Source: Anolis sagrei (Eukaryota > Chordata > Lepidosauria > Squamata > Anolidae). Taken from it: a stretch of 64,000 nucleotides of DNA. The DNA is taken from NCBI RefSeq assembly GCF_037176765.1, contig NC_090022.1, positions 56,293,709-56,357,708 on the forward strand, given 5' to 3'. This document shows, piece after piece, positions 24,787-37,300 of the stretch. The notes under the pieces were generated by a model. It did not search any database and was not told where the DNA came from. It saw nothing but the letters and a program-made list of their open reading frames with translations. The stretch's first letter is position 1. The number at the start of each line of letters is the position of its first letter. The translations under genes and the position numbers were made by a program.

Positions 24787-25321
24787 ATGAAACTTTCCTC
24801 CTGCTTGTGCAAGTGTTTTTATTTGAGCTTCCTCCTTACAGCTCTCCTGCAAGAGTCAGAAAGCCTGAATTCAGACAATCCTGAATGCAGTCAAGGGGAA
24901 GGTGATCCTCCATGTTTGAGTTCTCTGGTGGCTATGCCTCTTCCTTTGCTGGAAAAAGGATGTGATGGACTAGGAAGCTGCAGACTCCATATCCTCATGC
25001 CTGAAGAGCCAGTCATACCTGAGGAAATTCAAGATGTTCCAACTGGAGAACAGCAGATGGAGTTCAAGCAGGTGATGAAATATGCTGGAGATCCCAACAA
25101 ACAGGGATCATCTAAGGCTAGGACTTTGATGGATCGTCTTAGTTTGGTGGAAACCAAAGTGCTGTCCATGGCATCGAGCCTGCAGAAGTTGCAAGAGGAG
25201 AGCAGACTCAATCTGAATCGCCTAGAGGAGCAACTCAACTCTTTGGTGGCTTTGTTGCTGGGAATCCTGTCTGGCTGCAAATTGCCTTGCAGTGAATCAG
25301 TCTTGAAGTCATCCATTTTAG
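24787..25321 (+). CDS. FGL2-like gene, coding exon 1 (signal peptide and coiled coil)
   Basis: Encodes residues 1-178 plus the first base of codon 179. The ATG at 24787 has G at -3, and the protein opens with a hydrophobic leader ([20 protein letters not shown]). It is followed by acidic, cysteine-containing sequence and then a heptad-like leucine-rich region ending at ..LKSSIL. The donor is G|GTGAGT at 25321/25322; reading past it gives a stop soon after (25378-25380), which supports the splice. No TATA box or CpG island is obvious upstream, so a non-coding 5' exon is possible. Confidence 0.82.
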
Positions 25322-28300
25322 GTGAGTATATGAAGGCACTCAATTTTCCACTCTCTGTCTATTCTCTTTTCAAGAGTTAGTTTTATCTTCGGGAGAGTAC
25401 AGTGATCCAAACAGCAATCACTGAAATGTCTGAAGCTTAGGGAGATTGAGTACCATGAGTACTGTGAAAGGAGACTCTTGTGTATATAGTATTGAGTTCC
25501 ATGGTCAAAGAAAGTAGGACATACATGAAATAAACATGCAGCCTCATAAGAAGTGACCAAGATTGCAAGCAGACATGGGATTAATAGGGCAACACACACA
25601 ATATCCTACAAAATACCCACTTGATCTTGGAAGGTAAGCAGTGGCTAGTATGAGATGGTGGACCATCAACAAATACCACATACCGCAGGCTATATTTCAG
25701 AAGAAGGAACTGGTAACATCCAAAGGAATTCATAGGTTTGCCATGGGTCAACAGGCAACTTGAAGGAACATACATACACACGTGTACATACATATGCGCA
25801 TACATGTGCATACACACACAAACACATATTCAGAGAGAAGGTTATCTAGTAGAATTCCTATTGTTATTTATTTGTTGCTCTAATATCTTGCTCTTCATCC
25901 CTATGAGGTTTATGGAGAGTTACCAAGGGTTACCAAGAAGTTCCATGGCTGAGTGGGGAATGGAATGTGGATCTTTTAAAGGGGACGAGAAAATCCATAC
26001 GGAGAAAGAAAAGCCCTTAAATAAAGCTAAAGATTGAACTATGCAGGCTACAGGATTATAGAAAGTGTTGTTCAAAATGAAACTTCTTCCAGCTTTTCAT
26101 GATAGGTGGTAAAGAGCTGCTGCACCTGAGTTAAGGAAGAAGGGATGTCTGCTGCCTAGGTAATTGTTATCTTCAGAAGCAACTGAGGCAGAGAGCATGA
26201 TCCAGAATATGATGTAGGCATCACCATGATAAAATAATGATCCATCATGCTTGGAGTGGGACAAGGATTGTTTGCAACTAAGAGCTCATACGGGAAGAAA
26301 AGGGGGATATAAATTGAAGGCAAGTAGGCAAACTTGCACAATAGTACTTCACAACCTGCTGTTGCTACTACTAAATATGTTTAACAGACCCCCTATTAGC
26401 AATGCTACTTGTTCCTCCTCTACTGCTAAGCCAGTAGTTGCGTTTTGCCCCTCATCTCCTGTTGCTACTGAGTTGGGGTGCAGTTGTAAAAGGCTGTGTA
26501 GCAGACCTGGCCGTACCATTAGGGGAAGCCACTTGAGGTGCCCAGTGCTAGAGGATGGGGGTGAAGAACAGGGGTCATGCCAAGGTACCAGAGGATAGAT
26601 CAGTGTGTACCATACAGCCTTCTCCATCCTGTTCCTCTTGGGCACAGTGGAGGCTGTCACACCACCAGTTTCAAAGATTGAATTGCCAGTAAATGTGCCC
26701 CCTTCAGAATTAAATCCTCCCCATCCCTGCTCTTTGACATCTTAACAGTTGTCACAGGAGGAATTTGGCTTAGATACTGATCAGTGGCTCATCCTTGATC
26801 AGTGTGCGGGGGATAGCCCTGACTGGGACAACACTTCACAACATTCACACTTGCACAATCCTGCAGGTGTACCATCCCCAACCATAGACCAGGAGCAACA
26901 GGAACACATACAGGAGAACCATAGGCTCTTGGACGAATCTCAATGGATTGTCCTTGACGAATGCACCGGGGATGTCGAGGAGGAGGACAACACTTTTCAC
27001 CTACACAATTCACACCAACAGGATCACTTTTCTGGAGACCTACACACAACATTGCACAAAAGGGGCCCTGTCATTCCTGAAAGTAAACAGGTATTGGTAG
27101 TAGGCGACTCCCTCCTTAGAGGAACGGAAGCTGTCATTTCCAGACCAGATGGGATGGCTCGAGAAATATGCTGCCTACCGGGGGCAAAAATACACCATAT
27201 CACTCAGAGGCTCACCAGGCTCCTCAAGCCCTATCACCGTCCTCCCCTCATGTTGATTCATGTAGGAACCAATGATACTGCAAGGCATACGTTTCAAAAG
27301 ATCACAAATGATTTTCGAGCTCTAGGAGCAATGCTAAAAGAATGTAATGTACAGGTGGTCTTTTCATCCCTCCTCCCTGTTGTAAGACACGGACCCACAA
27401 GAGCCAGAAAAATAGTACAGGTCAATGACTGGCTTAGAAAATGGTGCCAGGAGGAACGCTTTGGCTTCCTCGACCATGGCCTGCTTTTCCAGGAGGATGG
27501 CCTACTGGCAAGGGATGGGGTGCATCTCACACAAGTAGGAAAACACCTTTTTGCTCACAGACTCGCAAACCTCATTAGACGCACTTTAAACTAGGTCCAC
27601 CGGGGGAGGGGGACAACAGCCTTGCGAACACTACTTTACCCATAATGTCTGGGAATCGCCAGAAGGCTAAACGGAGGGCTGCACAAACACAACAAGGACC
27701 AAGTGCCAAAAGCACAATAATCCCAATTAAACAGCTCAAGGGAAGATCCCAGGGGCTCACATGTCTTTACACTAATGCACAGAGCATGGGAAATAAACAA
27801 GACGAACTCCAACTTCTAGCACAACACCACAAATATGATATCATAGCCATCACTGAAACCTGGTGGGATGACTCCTATCGCTGGAATGTAGACATCGAGG
27901 GCTATAACCTCTTTCACAGAAACCGAACAAAGGGGAGAGGAGGCGGAGTAGCCTTATATGTCAAAAACTCTTATGCTGCAGAAGAAATTCAAGACAGCAA
28001 TCTGGGAAACCAGCTTGAAATCATCTGGATAAGAATCAAGGGAACTGGGACTCAAAAAGATGTCGTTGTAGGCGTCTACTACAGACCCCCAAGCCAAGAG
28101 GAAGATCTTGATGAAGTCTTCTGCCAACAGTTGACCAAACAGGCACAGAAAAGAGATGTAGTAGTCATGGGCGATTTCAACTATCCCGATATTTGCTGGA
28201 AAACAAACTCGGCCAAGAGTACAAGGTCCAACAAATTCCTCGCTTGCCTTGCAGACAATTTCATGGTCCAGAAGGTAGAAGAGGCAACAAGGGGATTGGC

Positions 28301-31300
28301 TACTCTTGATCTCATCCTAACAAATGCGGAGGACCTGATCGACGCGGTCGAAGTGGTAGGATCCTTAGGGGCAAGTGACCATGTGCTCCTGCAATTTGAG
28401 GTACAAAGGAAGGCCGAAACTAAGACAAGTCAAACCCACATTTTGGACTTTAGGAGAGCTGATTTCCAAAAAATGAAGGAAACGCTGAGCAGCATTCCGT
28501 GGACACAGATACTAAAAGACAAGGGAGCTACGGATGGATGGGAATTTCTCAAGAGTGAAATACTCAAGGCGCAATTACAAACCGTGCCAACAAAGAGAAA
28601 AAATAGGACAAGTGCAAAGAAGCCAGAATGGATGTCCAAAGAACTTCTAACTGTGCTAAGGCACAAAAGGGACATGCACAAGAAGTGGAAAAAGGGAGAA
28701 ATCACCAAAGAAGAATTCAAACAAATAGCCAACACCTGTAGGGAAAAGGTCCGCAAGGCTAAAGCAAAAAACGAGCTCAGACTTGCCAGGGACATTAAAA
28801 ACAATAAAAAGGGCTTCTATTCTTATGTCAGTAGAAAAAGGAAAAACAAGGAGGCGATAGGACCTCTTCGAGGAGAAGATGGGGCAATGCTGACAGGGGA
28901 TAGGGAAAAGGCAGAACTACTTAATGCCTTCTTTGCCTCGGTCTTCTCACAAAAAGAGAGTCTTCAACCTCAGCAAGATGGAGTGGATGAGGGATTGGAG
29001 GACATCCAACCCCAAATTGGGAAAGAAGTCGTCCAGGAATACCTGGCCGCTCTTAATGAGTTCAAGTCCCCAGGGCCAGATCAACTACACCCAAGAGTAT
29101 TGAAGGAACTAGCGGAAGTCATTTCGGAACCATTGGCAACCATCTTTGAGAGTTCTTGGAGAACGGGAGAAGTTCCAGCAGATTGGAGGAGAGCCAATGT
29201 GGTCCCAATCTTCAAGAAGGGAAAAAAGGACGACCCAAACAACTACCGTCCGGTCAGCCTCACGTCGATACCGGGCAAAATTCTGGAAAAGATTGTTAAG
29301 GAAGCGGTCTGCAAACACTTAGAAACAAATGCAGTCATCGCTAATAGTCAACATGGATTTATCAAAAACAAGTCATGCCAGACTAATCTGATCTCTTTCT
29401 TTGATAGAGCTACAAGCTGGGTAGATGCGGGGAATGCCGTGGATGTAGCGTACCTGGATTTCAGTAAAGCCTTCGACAAGGTCCCCCATGACCTTCTGGC
29501 AAGGAAACTAGTCCAATGTGGGCTAGGCAAAACTACAGTGAGGTGGATCTGTAATTGGTTAAGTGGACGAACACAGAGAGTGCTCACTAATGCTTCCTCT
29601 TCATCTTGGAAAGAAGTGACGAGCGGAGTGCCGCAGGGTTCCGTCCTGGGCCCAGTCCTGTTCAACATCTTTATTAATGACTTAGATGAAGGGCTAGAAG
29701 GCATGATCATCAAGTTTGCAGACGACACCAAATTGGGAGGGATAGCCAATAGTCCAGAGGACAGGAGCAGAATTCAAAACGATCTTGACAGATTAGAGAG
29801 ATGGGCCAAAACTAACAAAATGAAGTTCAACAGTGACAAATGCAAGATACTCCACTTTGGCAGAAAAAATGAAATGCAAAGATACAGAATGGGGGACGCC
29901 TGGCTCGAGAGCAGTACGTGTGAAAAAGATCTTGGAGTCCTCGTAGACAACAAGTTAAACATGAGCCAACAATGTGATGTGGCGGCAAAAAAAGCCAATG
30001 GGATTTTGGCCTGCATCAATAGGAGCATAGTGTCTAGATCTAAGGAAGTAATGCTACCCCTCTATTCTGCTTTGGTTAGACCACATCTGGAATATTGTGT
30101 CCAATTCTGGGCACCACAATTGAAGAGAGATATTGACAAGCTGGAATGTGTCCAGAGGAGGGCGACTAAAATGATCAAGGGTCTGGAGAACAAGCCCTAT
30201 GAGGAGCGGCTTAGGGAACTGGGCATGTTTAGCCTGAAGAAGAGAAGGCTGAGAGGAGATATGATAGCCATGTATAAATATGTGAGAGGAAGCCACAGGG
30301 AGGAGGGAGCAAGCTTGTTTTCTGCTTCCTTGGAGACTAGGACGCGGAACAATGGCTTCAAGCTACAAGAGAGGAGATTCCATCTGAACATTAGGAAGAA
30401 CTTCCTGACTGTGAGAGCCGTTCAGCAGTGGAACTCTCTGCCCCGGAGTGTGGTGGAGGCTCCTTCTTTGGAAGCTTTTAAGCAGAGGCTGGATGGCCAT
30501 CTGTCAGGGGTGATTTGAATGCAATATTCCTGCTTCTTGGCAGGGGGTTGGACTGGATGGCCCTTGGGGTCTCTTCCAACTCTTTGATTCTATGATTCTA
30601 TGATTCTAACTGTAGTAAAGAGAAATACTGAGAGGTTCCCTTCTGCCTGTTCTAGCCATCACATTGGTTTGCCTGATGATGTAAAAGAAATCGTTTTATC
30701 TGGTGAACATAATTAGCCCACTGTTCACCATCTTCTCAGTTGGGACTTTCACTTTTCCTACCCAATATCCTCCCTACATTTTCAATTAAATAAGGACAAC
30801 AAAGAGATGAAGATACTAGAACTGAAGGGGAGCAAAACAAGGCAAATCCAAGATATTTTTTGCCTGAGATAAAGCTACAAACAGGCCCCTCTTAGCCAAT
30901 CAAGCAGCATAACAGACAATAACAGACTCATAAATGAAAAGTTCTTATATTAGAGGCACTTCTATCCCCAGCAGTAAACATACTGTACAATAATAACAAA
31001 CCACAGTTTTTGCTTTTTGTGGATCAAGAATCTGTTGTCTCTCTTTCCCTAATAATAAGGCCAACCCTGGGATTAAGCAACACAGGGTTGATTGTTGTTG
31101 TTGTTTTTGGTCTCTTTGGGAAGAACATCTTACTAAATGCTAATATTTTGATAAATGTTTTAATGTTTATGTATATGTATATGAATGTTTGCTGTATATA
31201 TGCTGTTCTCTGCCCCGAGTCCCCTTTGGGCTGAGAAGGGCAGAATATAAATGTTTTAAATGATTTTTAACAATTACTTGTGAATATAGACAGTGAGCAG

Positions 31301-34300
31301 CTTCCAGCTTTTTCTGTGCAGTGATGCACATGCAATGAGGTCTTGTGGCAGATGTAGAGGAAGAAATGCTTTAAAATGTCAATTTGGCAGGGGATCAGAA
31401 TTGGGCAGCTGTGACTCTCTAATCTTCATTCCTCCAGGACCCAAACATCCCAGACAGAATAGCCAATGGTGAGCAATTATGGGAGTTGCAGTTGAAGAAG
31501 CATTGTGCCCACTTGCCATAGAATCATAGAATCATTGAGTTGGAAGAGACCTCGTGGGACATCCAATCCAACCCCCTGCCAAGAAGAAGGAAAATTGCAT
31601 TCAAAGCACCCCCAGTAGATGGTCATCCAGCCTCTGTTTAAAAGCCTCCAAAGAAGGAGACTCCACCACACTCTGGGGCAGAGAGTTCCACTGCTGAAAA
31701 GCTCTCACACTTAGGAAGTTCTTCCTAATGTTCAGGTGGAATCTCTTTTCCTATAGTTTGAAGTCATTGTTCTGCATCCTAGCCTCCAGGGCAGCAGAGA
31801 ACAAGTTTGCTCCCCTATGATTGTCTCCTCTCAGCCTTCTCTTCGGCAGGCTAAACATGCCCAGCTCTTTAAGCTGCTCCTCATAGGGCTTGTTCTCCAA
31901 ACCCTTGATCATTTTAGTTGCCCTCCTCTGGAGACATTCCACCTTGTCAACATCTTCAATTGCGCTGCCCAGAATTGGACACAGTATTCCAGGTGTGGTC
32001 TGACCAAGGCAGAATAGAAGGATAGCATGACTTTTCTGGATCTAGACACTATACTCCTATTTATGCAGGCCAAAATCCGCTTGGCTTTTTTTGCTATTGC
32101 ATGACTTTTTTTTTTTTTTTGCTGTTCCATTATCATTAGTTAGTTATCAAGACTTTTAGATGGTTCAGTGCAAATTTTTAATGCATCTTCTTTTGAACAC
32201 AAAAATCAGGTAGCAATGGCAGCTGCTAATTCTTTGCTATTTGCACAGATTGAAAAATAGTTACTTTGGCCTGATGGAAATTTGAAACTTCAGTTCTTCC
32301 AGTCTCTTACATTGGCCTTGCTACATGGTATTGTTTGGGGTTGCTGGGCCAAAGATCTGGAAGGCCAAAGGTTCCTCACTTTTGGTTTAAAGCATAACAT
32401 TGAAAGCAGGTGACTTATTTTATAGGGGGGCATTTGAAGGCATCCTCTGTTTGAAACGTTGAGCCGATCACGTGGGCTTTAAAAATAAAGAAGCAATAAA
32501 TATCTACTGAATTGCCAGCTTTGTTCACAACATTCAAACTAGTAGAGCAGTTATATTCTAGTCTAAATACCTGCAGCAATGTGTGTCAAATGTTTAGCAA
32601 AATTGTATTACAAATACAAAGCTAAGATACTCAATTATGAGTGATTAAGAGAAGTTTTATAGAAATATTTTGCAGCATCTGCACTGATTCACAGTTCTTT
32701 CACAGATTTAGGGAAAGAACACAAGGCTGAAGAGACAACGGCACTTTTGGGTTAGTATAAATCTATAATGCCTCATTCCTTCTGTTCTCTCTCATTCTTT
32801 CTGCAAGGTGCATGGCATGCTGGGAGATACATTAGTCATACAGAGAAAAGGAGATGCGCTATTTAAATTGATTTCTATTCTGCCTTTCTCCCAACACAGG
32901 ATTTAAGGTGAATATTCAAACAAATCTGAAAATCTGGGAAGTTACACTAAGTTACATCTACAAGTTGGTAATGTAGCTTAGATAAACAAAGGGATATCAC
33001 TACCAATCAGACAGAAATCTAGATCTGAAACTGATCCACATGAGGGTTACCCCTTCAAAGAGATTTCTCCAAAGACTTGACTGATCCATACATTGAAGGT
33101 TATAGACCAGCATATGGAGGGGCACCACTATGAGAAAAGGCACAGTAAGAAGTCAAGGCAGAAAGCAATGTTGCAAGCCTGGACAAGGCGTTCAGTCCTG
33201 CTCTTCATTCCAAAAACACAGGCTATACAACCAATTTTGTTCTACTTGTATATTAAAGGCTTACCTTGCTAGGTATCTTTCTTTTACCTCCTGTCATTAG
33301 GTGCCATTAGTTTCCCTGTACCATAAGCACAAGTATAACAAAGATATAGCATTTTCCTTTACTAAAGTTTTGTTACAAGAAAGGTTCACTGAGGGTTTTA
33401 GAATTATGTTTCTTTACCATATTCTTTGCTTATAATTACTCCCAAAGCTAGAGAAAACATACCCAATGTGAAAGGTGTAAACCTATTCCTTTACTAAACA
33501 TTGATGCTAATAAAGATCCTTACTAACAGACTGCACTCTGAGGATGCCTGCCATAGATGCAGGTGCAATGTCAGGAGAGAATGCTTCTAGAACATAGCTG
33601 TACAGCCCGAAAAACCTACAACCCAGTGGTTCCGTCCATGAAACCTTCGACAAGAATGCAATAAGTTAGAACAATCATGGTTCTAACTTACGTATTGGAT
33701 TGTGTATGTATTGGATTTATTCAATACATACAAGAACTTCAAGATTTTCAGATTGGTTGACATGATTGTTTTAAATGATGATCTTATTTACCTGCTGTTC
33801 TCATTAGATGCTAAAAAAAGATGTGAACAAAGTATATTGGCAATTTATCTTGGTTAAATTTGAGAATTTTTGGAATGGATCAGATTTCTTTATTAACTTC
33901 TAGAATTCTGAACATTGGCATGCTATTTTTGTTGTGTCCCTTTGAAACAATTATCATCAAGCAGGGTGTCCCTTTTCTCTTCTTACAGATGACTTATGGT
34001 TGAAAGCTTTGAGCTGTGTCATTAGGTACAATAATAATATCCATGCTTTTATGCATGATTTTTAGAAGTTAAAATTGTTCTTTATGCAAGTGATCTGTTA
34101 TTATTTTACAGAAGGTAGTAGGTTATGTTTTCAGGATTTTGTTTCTATTGCCACAGTCCTGTTGTTTATTACAACAGCTGTTTTAATTGTATACTTCTAG
34201 TAGAACCCTCAGCAAAATCTGAACACACATATCCTCGAGATTGTGCTGAGATCCGCAAGCAGGGTATCCAAGACAATGGGATTTACACCATCCAGCCCAT

Positions 34301-37300
34301 TCCTCTCCGACAACCTTTTGAGGTAAGGTAGGTAGTTTGAGATAAATATATCTATAATAACAAAAGATAATGTACCTCTCAGAATTGCAGTGTCATGATG
34401 ATGAAATGGACACCTAAAAATTGTTACATATGCTTAAAAGAGCAGAGGTGTACAGTATTTCTAAAATCTGTCACTTTAAATATGTTTAAAGTCTGCAGTA
34501 CCAACTTCTATCACTAGGTAGTAGACTCCTCACTTTAGGATGGTGTGTCGGATCACTGAGGAATAGAAGACCTTGCATCAGCTCTGGATCTACAGTCCAG
34601 TCTGTAGTGGTGAATGGAAATCGTTGGTTGTGACCACATAACAGTCTAGAGATTAAGTAACAAAACTCCCTGTAAAATTACAAAGCTACTGCTCTCACTG
34701 AATGTGCTCATAAGCCTTTGGGTATAGGATGCTTAGCAAATTCATAGGGAAGTAGAATGGCCTAACAAACAATTGATAGAGGTATTGTGAACACATTTGT
34801 TCTTTTGGGGGATGAGCAGTGAAGAGCTGTATTTGGGTATAGAATATCAGAGATCTCCTCACATTAAGAGACTGCTCTAAAGTTGTTGCTGGTTGTAGGT
34901 GGAATATAGATAAGATGATGTTTTGAGGTGAACTATAACACCATCGTGCTGCCCTTTCATTTAAAAGAGCTCCCAAAAGATAGTTTCTAGGGCCATTATA
35001 CAAAGAGCAATGTAACAGATAGTGTATTAAATCCTCTCTTTTCCCCTACCCACAAATACAAACAGGACGCGAGAAAAGAGTTTTCAAACCACAATAGCAT
35101 CCAAGTAAACTTTCAGAGAAGTTTTTGTTGATGAAAATTAAAAGAAAACGAGTAGACAATCCTTCTGAAGAGGTAAATTCCGGTCTGAATAGTTTCCACT
35201 TATATTTGTAGAAACATTAAGCAGAGTTCTTTCAGCAGCAGAAAGAATAGAAATAAATCTTAGAGAAGTAATGATACAATTCTCCATATTCTGAGATGGA
35301 GTATTTTGAGATCCTGGTGGAGTATTTCACTTTGGCAGTTGAACAGGTTTAGACACCTGTTGCATTTGCTGCCCACCCGCTACACTTGCTTTCCTTTGGA
35401 AAGGTGTTGCAATGGAGCAAACCAATGCTCTGGGTGATTCAGTACGCCAGAACAAGCCAAGGGATGGAATACTGTGAGAACTCTATGGCTTAACCCAGAT
35501 AAATAATGGTAAGGACCTAGGAATATGTGGCTTACAATCAACAGGAATCTGTGGCCACGTTCCAAAAAGTGGAATAATGATGGTATAGCTTGGTAGCCCA
35601 AAATAATAGCAAATTGGACTAGATGGAATTGGTACTGGTGGAGGTGTCATTCTTAGGGAGCAGTCAAAAATGCGACTTCAAAGATGATTAAAAGTTCTTG
35701 TAAACTAAGGGATGATATTTTTGCTGCTTGAATTGCTGCTTTTGAAATGTTGAAGCATTTCAGCACTGAAGAATGGCAAGATGATCTCAATGTCAACTTG
35801 GAGCAACAGAATGATAAAGATGTCTGGTGACATTTGCAAGTGGGGGGAAAGGATGAGCCAAAAGGGATCAAGGCAAATTGAAAGTTAGGGGTTTTTTAGT
35901 CACAAAGACAGGAAGATGAAGAAAGCTATTGATATTTTAAAGGAGAAATGAAGTAAAAAACAGGGGGAAGCTACCAAATAGGGGAATACACAAAGTGAAG
36001 CTGTTTTTTATGATGGGTGAAGAAAGATGAGGACAAGTTTGACAGGTTGGGACATGTGTGCTAGGCCGAAGAGGGCAGATTATTCTCACCAAGCAACTCA
36101 GTTCTAGAAGTTTCTGAATGGAGTCTCTAGTAAAGGTAAAGGTTTCCCCCTAGCATTAAGTCCAGTCATGGGGTTTGGTGCTCATTTCCATTTCTAAGCT
36201 GAAGAGCTGGCATTGTTTGTAGACACCTCCAAGGTCATGAGGCCGGCATGACTGCATGGAGTGCCGTTGCCTTCCCTTCAGAGCAGTATCTATAGATCTA
36301 CTCACATTTGCATGTTTTTGAACTGCTAGATTGGCAGAAGCTGGGGCTAACAGCAGGAGTTCACCCCGCTCCCCAGATTTGAACTGGCGACCTTTCCGTC
36401 AGCAAGTTCAGCAGCTCAGTGTTTGAACCACTGCTCCACCAGGTGCTCCAGAATGTTTGACAGGTTGGGACATGTGTGCTAGGCTAAACTTCTGTCATAA
36501 CTATAGTTCCTGGGAGAAGGGGATTGTTATAATTCCCAATGCAATTATATGCCCCAAAATAACTTCTTTAATAAGAAAAAAAAGCCAATGGGATTTTGGC
36601 CTGCATCAATAGGAGCATAGTGTCTAGATCTAGGGAAGTAATGCTACCCCTCTATTCTGTTTTGGTTAGACTACATCTGGAATATTGTGTCCAGTTCTGG
36701 GCACCACAATTCAAGAGAGATATTGACAAGCTGGAATGTGTCCAGAGGAGAGCGATTAAAATGATAAAAGGTCTGGAGAACAAGCCCTATGAGGAGCGGC
36801 TTAAGGAACTGGGCATGTTTAGCCTGAAGAAGAGAAGGCTGAGAGGGGATATGATAGCCATGTATAAATATGTGAGAGGAAGCCACAGGGAGGAGGGAGC
36901 AAGCTTGTTTTCTGCTTCCCTGGAGACTAGGACGCGCAACAATGGCTTCAAACTACAAGAGAGGAGATTCCATCTGAACATGAGGAAGAACTTCCTGACT
37001 GTGAGAGCCGTTCAGCAGTGGAACTCTCTGCCCCAGAGTGTGGTGGAGGCTTCTTCTTTGGAAGCTTTTAAACAGAGGCTGGATGGCCATCTGTCAGGTG
37101 TGATTTGAATGCAATATTCCTGCTTCTTGGCAGGGGATTGGACTGGATGGTCCATGAGGTCTCTTCCAACTCTTTGATTCTATGATTCTAATGGAGTCTC
37201 TGCACAAGTGTAAACCCATTTGCCCGAGACACAGAAATCATAAGAACACCCCTTTGATAGGAATGCCTTAGAGTTGTCAAGCTTGGAAATGACTAAAGGC

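Larger units (their letters stand above)
26380..30608 (+). mobile_element. CR1 LINE, apparently full length (ORF1, ORF2 and 3' repeat)
   Basis: A CR1-family non-LTR retrotransposon in sense orientation in FGL2-like intron 1. It has an ORF1 region, a complete ORF2, a short 3' UTR with the CR1 signature (TTGGACTGGATGGCCC..) and the terminal 8-bp tandem repeat (ATTCTATG)n ending near 30,608. The 5' limit is uncertain. The uninterrupted ORF2 and near identity to other copies in the window suggest a young insertion. Confidence 0.88.
25322..34203 (+). other. FGL2-like intron 1, repeat-rich
   Basis: An 8.9-kb intron holding a 5S-derived SINE remnant (about 25.6 kb), the full-length CR1 (26.4-30.6 kb, same strand as the gene), an L2 tail (31.1 kb), an antisense CR1 fragment (31.5-32.1 kb) and a Penelope-like terminus (33.5 kb). 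I see no extra coding exon in the remainder, including 32,110-33,530 and 33,660-34,190. Confidence 0.7.

Noticed and set aside
24787-25380. Single-exon 197-codon gene at this frame
   Set aside because: The coding sequence leaves at a good donor (G|GTGAGT at 25321/25322) that joins in phase to fibrinogen-domain exons; the last codons are intron read-through.
26251-26598. 115-codon frame upstream of CR1 ORF1 as a separate gene
   Set aside because: It shares the ORF1 frame and probably covers CR1 5' sequence; no independent evidence of a gene.
36596-37108. 170-codon frame as a gene
   Set aside because: C-terminus of CR1 ORF2 in a truncated copy.
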